From NCBI GenBank assembly GCA_024275165.1, contig JAJRZQ010000037.1:62001-126000 (forward strand): a stretch of DNA of 64,000 bases, read 5' to 3'. Under the pieces are notes generated by a model. That model worked only from the letters and a program-made list of their open reading frames with translations. It searched no databases and had not been told where the DNA came from. Both the position numbers and the translations under genes were made by a program. Of this stretch, positions 34,755 to 43,159 are shown piece by piece (position 1 is the stretch's first letter; each line of letters starts with the position of its first letter). This DNA comes from a bacterium (GTDB lineage Bacteria > SAR324 > XYD2-FULL-50-16).

Positions 34755-35763
34755 ATGGCCTCGGGTGCTGCTGCTCATCCCCTTGCTTTTACTTTTTTGG
34801 CTCTTGACGCGTCTTCGGCCAGGGCGGGCCTTTTGCTTCTCCGCTTCCAGCCTCTTGCCTCGCCATAGCGGGCTGAGGCCCTTGCTGCTGCCGCTACTGC
34901 CTTGGCTCCGCCTAGCTGCCTTGATCTTACTGCTGATCGCCCTCGCCCGTCCTCGCACCGGACTCGAAAAGGCGCGCGTCCAAGAAAGCGGAATTGTCAT
35001 GGAAATGCTTTTAGATCGCAGCTCTTCCATGACCGAAACCATGACTTTTCAAGGCCGGGAAACCAACCGCTTAGGCGCCGCGGTCGAGGTTTTTACCCGT
35101 TTTTTGTTGGGGGATGGAAAAAAATTAGAGGGCCGGGGCGCAGATCGAATCGGATTGATCGCCTTTGCCGGGTTTGTCGATGAAATCGCCCCCTTGAGCA
35201 TGGATCACCTCACCCTAGCCCATTTAGCCCAAACGCTTCGTCCCGCAGAACGAAGCGAAGACGGCACCATGATCGGCGACGCCTTGCGCTACGCGGTGCT
35301 GCGGCTGGCGGCAGCGCAAAACTACCTGCAAGAGGACGGGCGCCCTATCCAAAGCAAGGTGATCTTGCTGTTAACCGATGGCCAGCAAACCCAAGGAGGG
35401 CTTGATCCCATCGCGGCAGCCCAATTGGCCGCCAAAGAGGGGATTAAGATTTACGCTGTTGCCCTAGCCCCTGAGCCCCGCTCTCCTTTTGGAGGGAGGT
35501 TGTTTAATTTCATCTTGCCCCAGCTCGATACCCGCCTCATCGAAGAGGCGGCACAAATCACCGGAGGTGGATTTTTTAAAGCCGCGGATGGGGAGGAGCT
35601 GTTAGAGATTTACCGACAAATCAACGAACTGGAAAAAACACGGTTTGCGGAGACCTTTACCCTCTATGAGGAATCCTTTACCCTCTTTGTATGGCCCGGC
35701 TTGTTTTTGCTCTTTGTTGAGCTTGTTTTGGGCCGTCTTTACCTTCAACCGAGGCAGGCATGA
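34744..35763 (+). CDS. VWA-domain membrane protein (BatA-like)
   Basis: 339 aa. Two N-terminal membrane helices (VLLLIPLLLLFWLL; LRLAALILLLIALARP), a VWA domain (~85-300) with intact MIDAS DRSSS in MLLDRSSSMTET and the second-site segment KVILLLTDGQQ, and a C-terminal helix (LFVWPGLFLLFVELVL). It is a typical BatA-type aerotolerance-operon protein, with the VWA domain on the periplasmic side in usual models. The start ATG 34744 has AGGAGG a few bases upstream, inside the preceding gene. Confidence 0.88.
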   Translation: MEFEWPRVLLLIPLLLLFWLLTRLRPGRAFCFSASSLLPRHSGLRPLLLPLLPWLRLAALILLLIALARPRTGLEKARVQESGIVMEMLLDRSSSMTETMTFQGRETNRLGAAVEVFTRFLLGDGKKLEGRGADRIGLIAFAGFVDEIAPLSMDHLTLAHLAQTLRPAERSEDGTMIGDALRYAVLRLAAAQNYLQEDGRPIQSKVILLLTDGQQTQGGLDPIAAAQLAAKEGIKIYAVALAPEPRSPFGGRLFNFILPQLDTRLIEEAAQITGGGFFKAADGEELLEIYRQINELEKTRFAETFTLYEESFTLFVWPGLFLLFVELVLGRLYLQPRQA

Positions 35764-36143
35764 CCCAAGTTTTATTTGTCGGCATTGGCGGCTTTATCGG
35801 CAGCGTGTTGCGCTATCTCACTACGGGCTGGGTGCTGCGCAGTTACCCCAACCTGCTCCACGGATTGGGAACCGTAATGGTGAACCTTCTGGGATGTTTT
35901 TTGATCGGCCTCGCTGCCGGGCTTTTTAGCGTCAGGGGCCACCTCCCCCAAGAATACCGCCTGCTGGCCATTACCGGGGTGTTGGGTGGTTTTACCACCT
36001 TTTCCGCCTTTGGTTTGGAGGCCGATTACCTCTTGCGCCAAGGGGATTTTATCCAATTGGGGCAGTATGTAGGGCTCAACCTCATCGGGGGAATCTTCTT
36101 GGTTGGCCTAGGATTATTTATCTCCCACCAACTCTTGCGATGA
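35760..36143 (+). CDS. crcB: Fluoride channel CrcB/FluC
   Basis: 127-aa four-helix membrane protein that exports fluoride as a dual-topology dimer. Visible family motifs: VGIGGFIGSVLRY at the N-terminus, GTVMVNLLGCFLIG and GGFTTFSAFGLE (the sodium/Phe-box region). The length and helix number are normal. It is joined by ATGA overlaps on both sides to VWA genes, so it is embedded in the Bat-type operon rather than controlled by its own promoter; no fluoride riboswitch precedes it. Confidence 0.95.
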   Translation: MTQVLFVGIGGFIGSVLRYLTTGWVLRSYPNLLHGLGTVMVNLLGCFLIGLAAGLFSVRGHLPQEYRLLAITGVLGGFTTFSAFGLEADYLLRQGDFIQLGQYVGLNLIGGIFLVGLGLFISHQLLR

Positions 36144-37150
36144 CCTTTCACGACCCCTATTGGCTTGTTTTATTGCTGGTTCCCCTGGGGGTGACTTGGC
36201 TTGCTTCTCGCCGCCGAGCCCAGGGCTACCCTTTACCCCCTCGACTCTGGGCGGGGGGCTTGCTCTCTACCCGCCTGCGCCCCCTGGGCTTGTTGGGGCT
36301 CATCTTGGTGATTGTCGCTCTTGCCCGCCCCCAAGGGGAGCGAGTCCAAACCCAAGCCTTTGATTCAGGCCGCGACCTGATCATTCTCTTAGATGTAAGC
36401 CGCAGCATGCTTGCCCAAGACCTTAAACCAAACCGCTTGGAACGAACCAAAGAGATGTTGGCAGACTTGGTGGCGGGATTAAAGGGGGAGCGGGTCGGCC
36501 TGGTGCTTTTCAGCGGCGGGGCGCAAATCGCCTCCCCCCTGACCCGCGATTACGGTTTTTTTTTAAAGGTTTTGGCAGAGGCGAATCCCGAAGCGGTTCA
36601 GGCCGGAGGCACCGCCTTCGCCAAGGCCATTGAGCTTTCCTTAGAGCAGCTTTTTTTTGACGGGACCCGGGTTAAAGATATGCTTTTAATCAGCGATGGG
36701 GGGGATCAACTAGGCGGCTTGCTCGAAGTGGCCCAATTGGCGAAGCAAAAAGGGGTGCGCGTTCACTCTATGGGGGTGGGAACCTTAGAAGGGGCCTTGA
36801 TCCCCGATGGTCAGGGGGGAACCATCCAATACCAAGGCAATCCGGTCAAGGCCAAGCTGATGGAGGCCCCCTTGCGCCTCATCGCCGAACAAACCGAGGC
36901 GATTTATCTATCTGCCCAAGACAAACGAGTTGATTTAAGCGAGTTCTTTCATGAAATCGTGGAAAAATTACCCCTCCAAACCCAATCCAAGCAAAAACGA
37001 GAGGTTCGCTCTGAATTGTACTTTTGGTTGTTATGGCCTGGAGTCTTTTTCTTGACCCTAGAAGCCCTGGCAACGCGGGCGCAAAAATCTCTTTACTTCC
37101 CTCTTTGGGGGTCGCAAGCTAAGTGGAAACGCATTTGGAGAAGAACATGA
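36140..37150 (+). CDS. VWA-domain membrane protein (BatB/BatA-like)
   Basis: 336 aa, paralogue of the VWA gene at 34744. N-terminal helices (YWLVLLLVPLGVTWLA; LGLLGLILVIVALARP), VWA domain with MIDAS DVSRS in IILLDVSRSMLAQDL, DMLLISDGGDQLGG later, and a C-terminal helix (LYFWLLWPGVFFLTLEAL). Expected partner of the MoxR ATPase. ATGA overlaps on both flanks (crcB and the FKBP gene) imply tight co-expression. Confidence 0.88.
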   Translation: MTFHDPYWLVLLLVPLGVTWLASRRRAQGYPLPPRLWAGGLLSTRLRPLGLLGLILVIVALARPQGERVQTQAFDSGRDLIILLDVSRSMLAQDLKPNRLERTKEMLADLVAGLKGERVGLVLFSGGAQIASPLTRDYGFFLKVLAEANPEAVQAGGTAFAKAIELSLEQLFFDGTRVKDMLLISDGGDQLGGLLEVAQLAKQKGVRVHSMGVGTLEGALIPDGQGGTIQYQGNPVKAKLMEAPLRLIAEQTEAIYLSAQDKRVDLSEFFHEIVEKLPLQTQSKQKREVRSELYFWLLWPGVFFLTLEALATRAQKSLYFPLWGSQAKWKRIWRRT

Positions 37151-37839
37151 AAAAATTAATCCTATCCCTATCTTTTTTGGCTTTTTTATCGGCCTGTCAA
37201 GAGGGGCCGAAACGCCTGGACAAGCTCGCTGGAGATCAACAAGAAGCCTCTTATTCCATCGGCTTTTCCGTGGGGCAAAGCTTTAAAAATCAGGGTATGG
37301 AGGTGAGCCTTGATGCTTTGGTGACCGGCTTGATGGACGCCCTGGAAGAAAAAGAAGGGAAGCTGGATGAAAAAACCCGCCAAGAAACCCTGATGAACCT
37401 GCAAATGAGCCTGCGGGAAAAGGCGATGAAAAAGCATGAGAGCGAGGCAAAGAAAAACCACGAGAGCGAAGAAAAATTCTTAGCGGAATACGCGAAAAAA
37501 GAGGGCGTGAAAAAAACCGAGTCTGGAATCATGTACAAGGTGCTGAATCCCGGCAAGGGCAAAACCCCGAAAAAAAACGCGAAAGTCAAGGTGCATTACC
37601 AAGGCAGCTTGGCTGACGGCACGGTTTTCGATAGTTCCATTAAGCGTGGGCAGCCAGCCGAGTTCACCCTTAACGGCGTGATTCCCGGGTGGAGCGAAGC
37701 CTTACAACTCATGCAGACCGGCGCAAAGTGGGAAGTGGTCATTCCCTCTGCTTTGGCTTACGGGTCCAAGGGGGCAGGCAACCGCATTCCCCCCAATTCG
37801 CCGCTGGTGTTTGAAATTGAACTCCTTGCCATTTTATAA
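37147..37839 (+). CDS. FKBP-type peptidyl-prolyl isomerase lipoprotein (Mip/FkpA-like)
   Basis: 230-aa periplasmic or outer-membrane lipoprotein. Lipobox LSAC, an N-terminal dimerisation helix region (ASYSIGFSVGQSFKNQGMEV) as in Mip/FkpA, a long Lys/Glu helix, then an FKBP domain (~130-230) with VKVHYQGSLADGTVFDSS, IPGWSEALQLM and IPPNSPLVFEIELL. It catalyses cis-trans prolyl isomerisation and acts as a folding chaperone. Start ATG 37147 has GGAGAAG upstream and overlaps the previous stop as ATGA; an in-frame ATG at 37123 would spoil the signal peptide. Confidence 0.92.
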   Translation: MKKLILSLSFLAFLSACQEGPKRLDKLAGDQQEASYSIGFSVGQSFKNQGMEVSLDALVTGLMDALEEKEGKLDEKTRQETLMNLQMSLREKAMKKHESEAKKNHESEEKFLAEYAKKEGVKKTESGIMYKVLNPGKGKTPKKNAKVKVHYQGSLADGTVFDSSIKRGQPAEFTLNGVIPGWSEALQLMQTGAKWEVVIPSALAYGSKGAGNRIPPNSPLVFEIELLAIL

Positions 37840-37846
37840 ACACAAA

Positions 37847-37984
37847 ATGAAAAAACTCTTTTTGCTTGGGTTTCTGTTCGGCATCGCCTATTGGCTCTGG
37901 CAGCGTAATAGCTACTTCTCTACCCCTTGTGGAAGGGTGCGTACCGCTCCAGAGCAAGAGTACCCCAAAAAACAGACTGCCTAA
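37847..37984 (+). CDS. 45-residue single-helix membrane protein
   Basis: Small frame between the FKBP and YeeZ-like genes. MKKLFLLGFLFGIAYWLW forms one membrane helix or uncleaved signal, followed by a polar tail with one Cys (STPCGRVRTAPE). The gap to the FKBP stop is seven bases, and the next gene starts three bases after its stop, so it fits the operon spacing exactly. No ribosome site is obvious, so coupling is likely. Unknown function. Confidence 0.5.
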   Translation: MKKLFLLGFLFGIAYWLWQRNSYFSTPCGRVRTAPEQEYPKKQTA

Positions 37985-37987
37985 GGG

Positions 37988-38725
37988 ATGACCGCTTTTG
38001 GAATTTTAGGTCTTGGGTACCTGGGGCAACGACTCCTCCCCCAGGCAAAATGGGGTTTGAGCCAAGCACAGGGGTTTGATGTTTATGACCCTGCCTGCTG
38101 GAAGCAAATTCCGGCCCAGGGCAACCGCCTGCTTTTTACCATTCCCCCTGAGAGAACCGCAAACCAAGCGCGACTCTTAGAATGGGGGGCATGGATGCAA
38201 AGCCACCGCCCTCAATTTCAAGAGCTGATTTACATCTCTACCACCGCGGTCTACCCCCAAGCAGCGGGAGAGTATGACGAATCCTGTAAGCTTGCTCCAG
38301 ATACTCCCTCAGGGAAAATCCGCTTAGAAAGCGAGCAGGCCTTAGCGCAATCTTTTCAACTCTGCGCCCTGCGCTGCGGAGGGATTTACGGCCCAGGGCG
38401 CAACTTATTGACCCGTTTAAAGGAAGGCAAACCCTTGCGCAGCTTAGACGGCCCCACTCACCGCATTCAGGTGGAAGACCTAACCCGCTTGATTTTGCAG
38501 CTTTTAACCACAAAAAACCTACCCCCCAAGCTGACCGTGGTGGATTCTCATCCTGCCAGCGCGCGAGAGGTCATATTGTGGCTGCAAGCAAGAGGAAAGC
38601 TCCCTCAGCGCCCCTTGCCCGCTGCCGGGCCGGCGCGCCAAAGAACCCTGTCGAATGCCCAACTGCGGGGCCTACCCTTTTCATTGCGCTATCCCAGTTA
38701 TCAAGAAGGATACCAAACATTATGA
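37988..38725 (+). CDS. YeeZ-like NAD(P)-binding protein (SDR relative)
   Basis: 245 aa. N-terminal Rossmann motif FGILGLGYLGQRLL (GxGxxG), then ELIYISTTAVYPQAAGEYDE and a GIYGPGRN segment, as in the YeeZ-like atypical SDR group. The usual YxxxK catalytic pair is not conserved (the region reads PSGKIRLESEQ), so classic dehydrogenase activity is doubtful. It begins three bases after the small membrane gene and overlaps the radical SAM gene by ATGA. Confidence 0.78.
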   Translation: MTAFGILGLGYLGQRLLPQAKWGLSQAQGFDVYDPACWKQIPAQGNRLLFTIPPERTANQARLLEWGAWMQSHRPQFQELIYISTTAVYPQAAGEYDESCKLAPDTPSGKIRLESEQALAQSFQLCALRCGGIYGPGRNLLTRLKEGKPLRSLDGPTHRIQVEDLTRLILQLLTTKNLPPKLTVVDSHPASAREVILWLQARGKLPQRPLPAAGPARQRTLSNAQLRGLPFSLRYPSYQEGYQTL

Positions 38726-40011
38726 ATGTAAGCCCCCGACAAAAAGAGATCGAAACCTTGGCTCACCAGTTCCCCTCTATTCCCTTAGAGGCTCTGCTGA
38801 AGCAAGATGTACTCCGCCTAGGGGTGCGCTTTAGCCAAGACAGCCTCAAAATCGCTTCCGGCTACAAACCCAAAGACTACTTCATCTTTTCCTTTGATCT
38901 GGTCACGCTGGAGGAATTAGGTCAAACAGCCCAGGCTCATCAGCTCAGGGCACCCGAAGAGGTACGCCTTTCCGGCGGACCTTGGCGCCTGGCCCCCACC
39001 ATTTTCAATGTTCGCTTAAACCCCCAAAGCCCTTATTTAATCCAACTGGTGGAGGGGAAGCTCGCCTTAACCCTAAACGGGCAAGCTTTGGCCGACGCGG
39101 AGTATCACCCCGTTCCCGCTTTTTATGGGGAGCCTTTACAAAGCGGCAAGCAGATCAATGAGATTGCCCCTGTACTAGAATGGGGGTACCTCGTTTACCT
39201 CACCCTTTATCGACTGTGTCAATATTGGGGCAAGGATGAAGAATGCCAGTTCTGTGATATCAATGAGAATTATCGCCAGCAAAAAAAGGCGGGCAGAGAC
39301 TACACGGGGATCAAAAAACTCGGCGATATTTTAGAGGCGCTCTCTCATATTGAACGAAAAGATACGCTGTCTCAAGCTATTACCTTAACCGGAGGGGCCA
39401 TTACCGGCCAACTCAACGGAAAAAATGAGGTGGATTTTTATTTAGAATATGCCTCCGCCATCCATGAAAAATTTGGCCGCCGATGGATCATCAAGGCGGT
39501 TGTAGAAGCCTTTGAAAAAAAGGAATGCCAACGGCTTTATGACAGCGGGGTAGAAATCTACCACCCCAATTACGAGGTTTGGGATAAAAACCTATTTAGG
39601 CAGCTCTGCCCGGGCAAAGAACGCTTTATTGGCTACGAGAACTGGATGCGAAGGATTGTAGATTCCGCCGAGGTCTTTGGCCCCGAAAAGGTCATCCCGA
39701 ACTTTGTGGGCGGAGTAGAGATGTCGAGCCCATCGGGATTTAAAACAGCGGAAGCCGCGGTAGCCAGTACGGCCAAGGGCCTAGATTTTTTCATGTCGAA
39801 AGGCATTCTCCCCCGATTTACCACCTGGTGCCCCGAGCCCTTGGCCCACCTAAAAAATCAGCAGCCTGCCTCACTGGAATACTACACCCGTTTGCTCAGC
39901 GTTTATAAAGCAACAAAAGAGCGATACGGCCTGCCTAATCCGCCGGGATACGGCGAGGCGGGCAAAGGCAAGGCGGTGTTTTCGGTGAGCGCTTTTATGG
40001 ATGTGTTGTAA
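38722..40011 (+). CDS. Radical SAM protein with unusual CX8CX2C cluster motif
   Basis: 429 aa, cytoplasmic. A ~160-residue N-terminal domain precedes the Fe-S motif LCQYWGKDEECQFCDINEN, which spaces the cysteines C-X8-C-X2-C rather than CX3CX2C. Later segments AITLTGGAITGQL (a GGE-like SAM-binding strand) and IPNFVGGVEMSS fit a TIM-barrel radical SAM core. The reaction is unknown. The start ATG 38722 overlaps the YeeZ-like stop (ATGA). It is the last gene of the unit that begins with MoxR, so it may modify a component of that membrane system; this is inference. Confidence 0.8.
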   Translation: MNVSPRQKEIETLAHQFPSIPLEALLKQDVLRLGVRFSQDSLKIASGYKPKDYFIFSFDLVTLEELGQTAQAHQLRAPEEVRLSGGPWRLAPTIFNVRLNPQSPYLIQLVEGKLALTLNGQALADAEYHPVPAFYGEPLQSGKQINEIAPVLEWGYLVYLTLYRLCQYWGKDEECQFCDINENYRQQKKAGRDYTGIKKLGDILEALSHIERKDTLSQAITLTGGAITGQLNGKNEVDFYLEYASAIHEKFGRRWIIKAVVEAFEKKECQRLYDSGVEIYHPNYEVWDKNLFRQLCPGKERFIGYENWMRRIVDSAEVFGPEKVIPNFVGGVEMSSPSGFKTAEAAVASTAKGLDFFMSKGILPRFTTWCPEPLAHLKNQQPASLEYYTRLLSVYKATKERYGLPNPPGYGEAGKGKAVFSVSAFMDVL

Positions 40012-40045
40012 TTCCTGCCCAACCTATAAAGCTTAGACTCTATTA

Positions 40046-40063
40046 TGAGCCAGGCTAGGCTCA
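40046..40063. terminator. Weak hairpin between convergent genes
   Basis: TGAGCC, loop AGGCTA, GGCTCA: six perfect pairs, no T-run. It sits after the radical SAM gene at the end of the long operon and before the convergent glycosyltransferase gene. Possible terminator, low strength. Confidence 0.35.
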
Positions 40064-40129
40064 CAACCAAACCATAGCTTTTAAAAACCTGGTAACCCCT
40101 GCATCCACTCCGCTGAAGCAGCTCCTAGG

Positions 40130-41449
40130 CTATTGGGCTTCAGACTTTGAAAGAGCCTCAGAAGGGAAGGCGTCTAATTTCCCTGCCTGCCTTCTGCGAT
40201 TCGGGTGGGCCGCAAAATACAAATAGATAACCAAAAGCACATTAAACAGCGCTACCCATAGGGTTACATCAACGCCCCATTGAAACCGATCCATATTCCA
40301 AGAGAACGGTTGATTGAAAAACATAAATTTAGGGTACATAAACAAGCGCAGACCCATGATTTGTACGATGCCCAGGGCCAAATAAAGCCAGGTTTTTTTT
40401 GAATCTTCCATCGCCAATAACCCATAGAGAATCACAGCCAAGAAGATATGATTTTCATGCACTCCCACATTGAATGTCACAAAAAGTAAATAACCCAACC
40501 CGGCAAAGGTACAAAAGGTTTCAAAGGTTTTGGGTTCTCTTGCAAAACGAAGGAAGGTGATAATATAGGTGGAATAAAAAATCGTCGCGCCCATAAAAAG
40601 CACATGCCAATCCGTCACGATATATCTAATTTTAAGGCCTGCGGGCCAAGCTTCTAAATCGCCGAACAAGTGAGGCAGCTCGGCGCGCAAGAACCAAGTA
40701 AGAAGCCAGTTGAAATTTAAAGCATTTCCGCTTAAAAAATGATCTCGCGAGGCATGTAGCAAAGAATGAATAATCGGCATCCCGAAGTAGGAAAAGAGGG
40801 GGATGAAGGTGATCATGGTGCCTAGCATAACTTGAAAGGCCACTTTGAAGTTGACATGCCACCAGGCCTTTTCACGCTTATTCACAGCATAAAGCAAGCA
40901 AAAAGGAAGAATCACAATCGGCTGCCACTTCACCATCACCGCCATCGTGATCAAAAAGCCAAAAAGAATGTAGCGTTCCTTTTGCATGGCCCAAAGCCCC
41001 GCAATGAGAAAGGGGGCGAACAAGATATCGATCAGCCCAATCCCCACTGGATTCAAGAATAAAAACAAAAACAACAAGAGGGCTAAAAAGAAGTTTCTAG
41101 ACCAGAGGTAAAAAAGACTGCTGGTGATGGATAAAAAAACACAGAGTAGGAACTTAATGGATAAGAAAATGTCGGTTTCTGCAGGTATAAAGTAAAAATT
41201 CGGGTTGAACACCCCCCCAAAGAACGCGGCAAAAAGACGAGAAGAGACTGTCAGCAAGAGCCCAGCCAGCGGGGGGTAAAAGTCCTTCGCTTCGGCATAC
41301 CCATCTTGAATCCCATAAGAATTGGCATAATTGATCCAGCGAATCCAAGCGCCCATATCCGCGCTGCCATAGGAGCCGAGGAAGGAGAGGGAGCCGATCA
41401 GAAAACCTAAAGTCAGAAGGATCGCTTTAATAATAAATGGCTTCGGCAT
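40130..41449 (-). CDS. GT-C-type integral-membrane glycosyltransferase
   Basis: 439 aa with about ten membrane helices. The first extracytoplasmic loop (GSYGSADMGAWIRWINYANS) carries an Asp as in GT-C enzymes, and GVHENHIFLAVILYGLLAM matches the ENH segment of ALG-like and GT87-type transferases. Such enzymes use polyprenyl-phosphate sugars on the periplasmic side. It probably adds a sugar to a surface glycan. It stands 58 bp downstream of the paralogue-A gene on the same strand and likely shares its promoter. Confidence 0.75.
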   Translation of the reverse strand: MPKPFIIKAILLTLGFLIGSLSFLGSYGSADMGAWIRWINYANSYGIQDGYAEAKDFYPPLAGLLLTVSSRLFAAFFGGVFNPNFYFIPAETDIFLSIKFLLCVFLSITSSLFYLWSRNFFLALLLFLFLFLNPVGIGLIDILFAPFLIAGLWAMQKERYILFGFLITMAVMVKWQPIVILPFCLLYAVNKREKAWWHVNFKVAFQVMLGTMITFIPLFSYFGMPIIHSLLHASRDHFLSGNALNFNWLLTWFLRAELPHLFGDLEAWPAGLKIRYIVTDWHVLFMGATIFYSTYIITFLRFAREPKTFETFCTFAGLGYLLFVTFNVGVHENHIFLAVILYGLLAMEDSKKTWLYLALGIVQIMGLRLFMYPKFMFFNQPFSWNMDRFQWGVDVTLWVALFNVLLVIYLYFAAHPNRRRQAGKLDAFPSEALSKSEAQ

Positions 41450-41507
41450 TTTTATTTATCGAAATAAGGTCGGGCAAAAAAAACAAAGGAGGTCCGCCTG
41501 TAGATTG

Positions 41508-42671
41508 TTATGAAGTTTTTTTAAAGAGCCAGTTTTTAGTAAAGAACCGACCGAACGACAATAAAACTAGGTCTAACACAAATAGAAAACTGGCTAAGAG
41601 GGCAACATCCTTTTTAAAGGTTGGGATCTGGTCAAATTTATAAAGCAATCTTCCTAAAGGGCCTTGATTTTTAGACGCCCCTAGGGGAATGGGGTGGCTA
41701 AACAAAGAAATTCGTTTCAAAAAGAAGTTCCGATCCTCTCCTTCGATCATGGCATCATTGATGAAATTAATTTGAAATTGGTAATGTCCATCTTCATCAG
41801 CGGTAAAATCAATGTATTCTTCATCCCCTTTTTCTGAAGTGGAAAAGTAATTTCCGTAAGCAAGCCTCGCTGTATTCAAATTTAAAATATTCACTTTAAT
41901 TTTGGCAAATTCGCCACCGGCAGCGGTTCCACGACCTTTATATCGCAACTGGTATTGCCCCTTGGATAAAAAGTAGGAAAAAGCAATATACCCATCAGAA
42001 AGCATTTTTAATTCATTAAATTCCCATTCATAATATCGGTTGGAAACATACTCATTGTGAGGCACATCCCCTTGAGGGAAGCAGGATGAGGCCCCAGACA
42101 CCCTGAAAATGGTGAGTTCCTGGTCTGCCCTTCCTTTCCTCCACCGGAACTTGAAGTTGCTTTCAATTTTACCCCAATAAAAGGGCTCAGCGATCAAGGA
42201 TACAATATGGGTAACGGACTCTTCTACAACATCAGCGTTGCCAAATTGGGATAAGCGAGGGCCGGTCGGCAACACAATCGCTACCGAGCTAGCGGGGCTA
42301 ATCCCCTCTTGATTAGGGAAGCAGCGTGCAAGGGTTTCAATAGGCTGAATTTGATAGGGTTTTTGCAATACCTTCAAATCGCAGGCGGAAGGCCTCAACT
42401 CCGTAGGAAGAATGACCGACTCAATTTGCTCGGACTGGTTAATTTTTGTAAAGAGCGCGTGGAAGGGGTATTTGGTCGGATGGATTTGCGCGTCGCGGTT
42501 GAGCCCCTCAATTGACGCACCACATTCTCCCAGAATAAGATTATAATCCCTGCCCGTTATTACAGCGTTGCGGATGGACAATACGCGATAAACTACGAGA
42601 AATAAAAGAAGAATAAATATAAATAAAAGCAGCCGCTGGTGTTTTTCTAGCTTTAAAGAGAGGTTTTTCAT
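41508..42671 (-). CDS. Membrane-anchored CBM60-like protein, paralogue A
   Basis: 387 aa. N-terminal membrane helix (LLLFIFILLLFLVVYRVLSI), a large extracytoplasmic part, and a C-terminal helix (VALLASFLFVLDLVLLSF). Conserved with paralogue B (60034-61188): CFPxQEGISPxSS, RVSGASxCFPQG, and a beta-sandwich ending FINDAMIxGxDRN, which resembles the Ca-dependent xylan-binding CBM60/36 fold (ND...DRN). Two helices and the domain order suggest a periplasmic glycan-binding protein. The function is unknown; it flanks the glycan locus and may act in polymer export or modification. Confidence 0.7.
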   Translation of the reverse strand: MKNLSLKLEKHQRLLLFIFILLLFLVVYRVLSIRNAVITGRDYNLILGECGASIEGLNRDAQIHPTKYPFHALFTKINQSEQIESVILPTELRPSACDLKVLQKPYQIQPIETLARCFPNQEGISPASSVAIVLPTGPRLSQFGNADVVEESVTHIVSLIAEPFYWGKIESNFKFRWRKGRADQELTIFRVSGASSCFPQGDVPHNEYVSNRYYEWEFNELKMLSDGYIAFSYFLSKGQYQLRYKGRGTAAGGEFAKIKVNILNLNTARLAYGNYFSTSEKGDEEYIDFTADEDGHYQFQINFINDAMIEGEDRNFFLKRISLFSHPIPLGASKNQGPLGRLLYKFDQIPTFKKDVALLASFLFVLDLVLLSFGRFFTKNWLFKKTS

Positions 42672-42747
42672 GCAAAAGGTCGAATTGATCTACAAAAAAG
42701 GCGTGTTTTAACCATAGAGTGATTCAAAATACTCTGTCCAACATCAG

Positions 42748-42776
42748 AATATAGGAGCCTCTGAAAAATACTCCAA
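42748..42776 (-). promoter_or_regulatory. Promoter of paralogue A with shared 14-bp box
   Basis: Minus strand: TTGGAG (42771-42776), 17 nt, TATATT (42748-42753). Within the spacer and touching the -35 lies GTATTTTTCAGAGG (42758-42771), which occurs identically 65-80 bp upstream of paralogue B (61253-61266). It may be a shared control site. Confidence 0.45.
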
Positions 42777-43053
42777 CCATCTAGCAATCTCGCGCCGAAT
42801 ATTATAAACTGAGTCCAACTCAACCCTAGGTGAGGAATGCCATGAGCCAACTCAGTTTGATTTCCCTTAGCCCACGCAAAGAAAGAACTTAAACCAAAGA
42901 AGTTTCTCCAGCAAATGGATCAAGTCGTTCCCTGGCAAAGGCTATTTTCAGAGATTCCTTAAGTTAGCCCAATTATAGGGGGGCAGGTCAAGTCCAAGCA
43001 GAACGCTAGGTAAACTTTAAAAGAGGGCAAACAAGAGGATTTTGGCAAAACCC

Positions 43054-43082
43054 TTGACCAAGTGGTGCTGTAGTAGCAAAAT
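43054..43082 (+). promoter_or_regulatory. Candidate promoter of the plus-strand glycan block
   Basis: TTGACC (43054-43059), 17-nt spacer, CAAAAT (43077-43082): five of six and four of six consensus bases. It lies about 80 bp before the ThDP enzyme and could drive the block to 54.3 kb. Confidence 0.45.
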
Positions 43083-43159
43083 TCCCGTTAAAAGAAGTGG
43101 ATAGCTAACCGCGCTGAAAATCTAATCTGGCGCATCTTTATTAGGTGATTTTAGAATTA

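Larger units (their letters stand above)
42672..43159. other. Divergent intergenic region (488 bp)
   Basis: It lies between paralogue A (minus) and the ThDP enzyme (plus). It holds a minus-strand promoter (listed separately) and a plus-strand promoter TTGACC (43054-43059), 17 nt, CAAAAT (43077-43082). No coding frame of note is seen. Confidence 0.5.
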
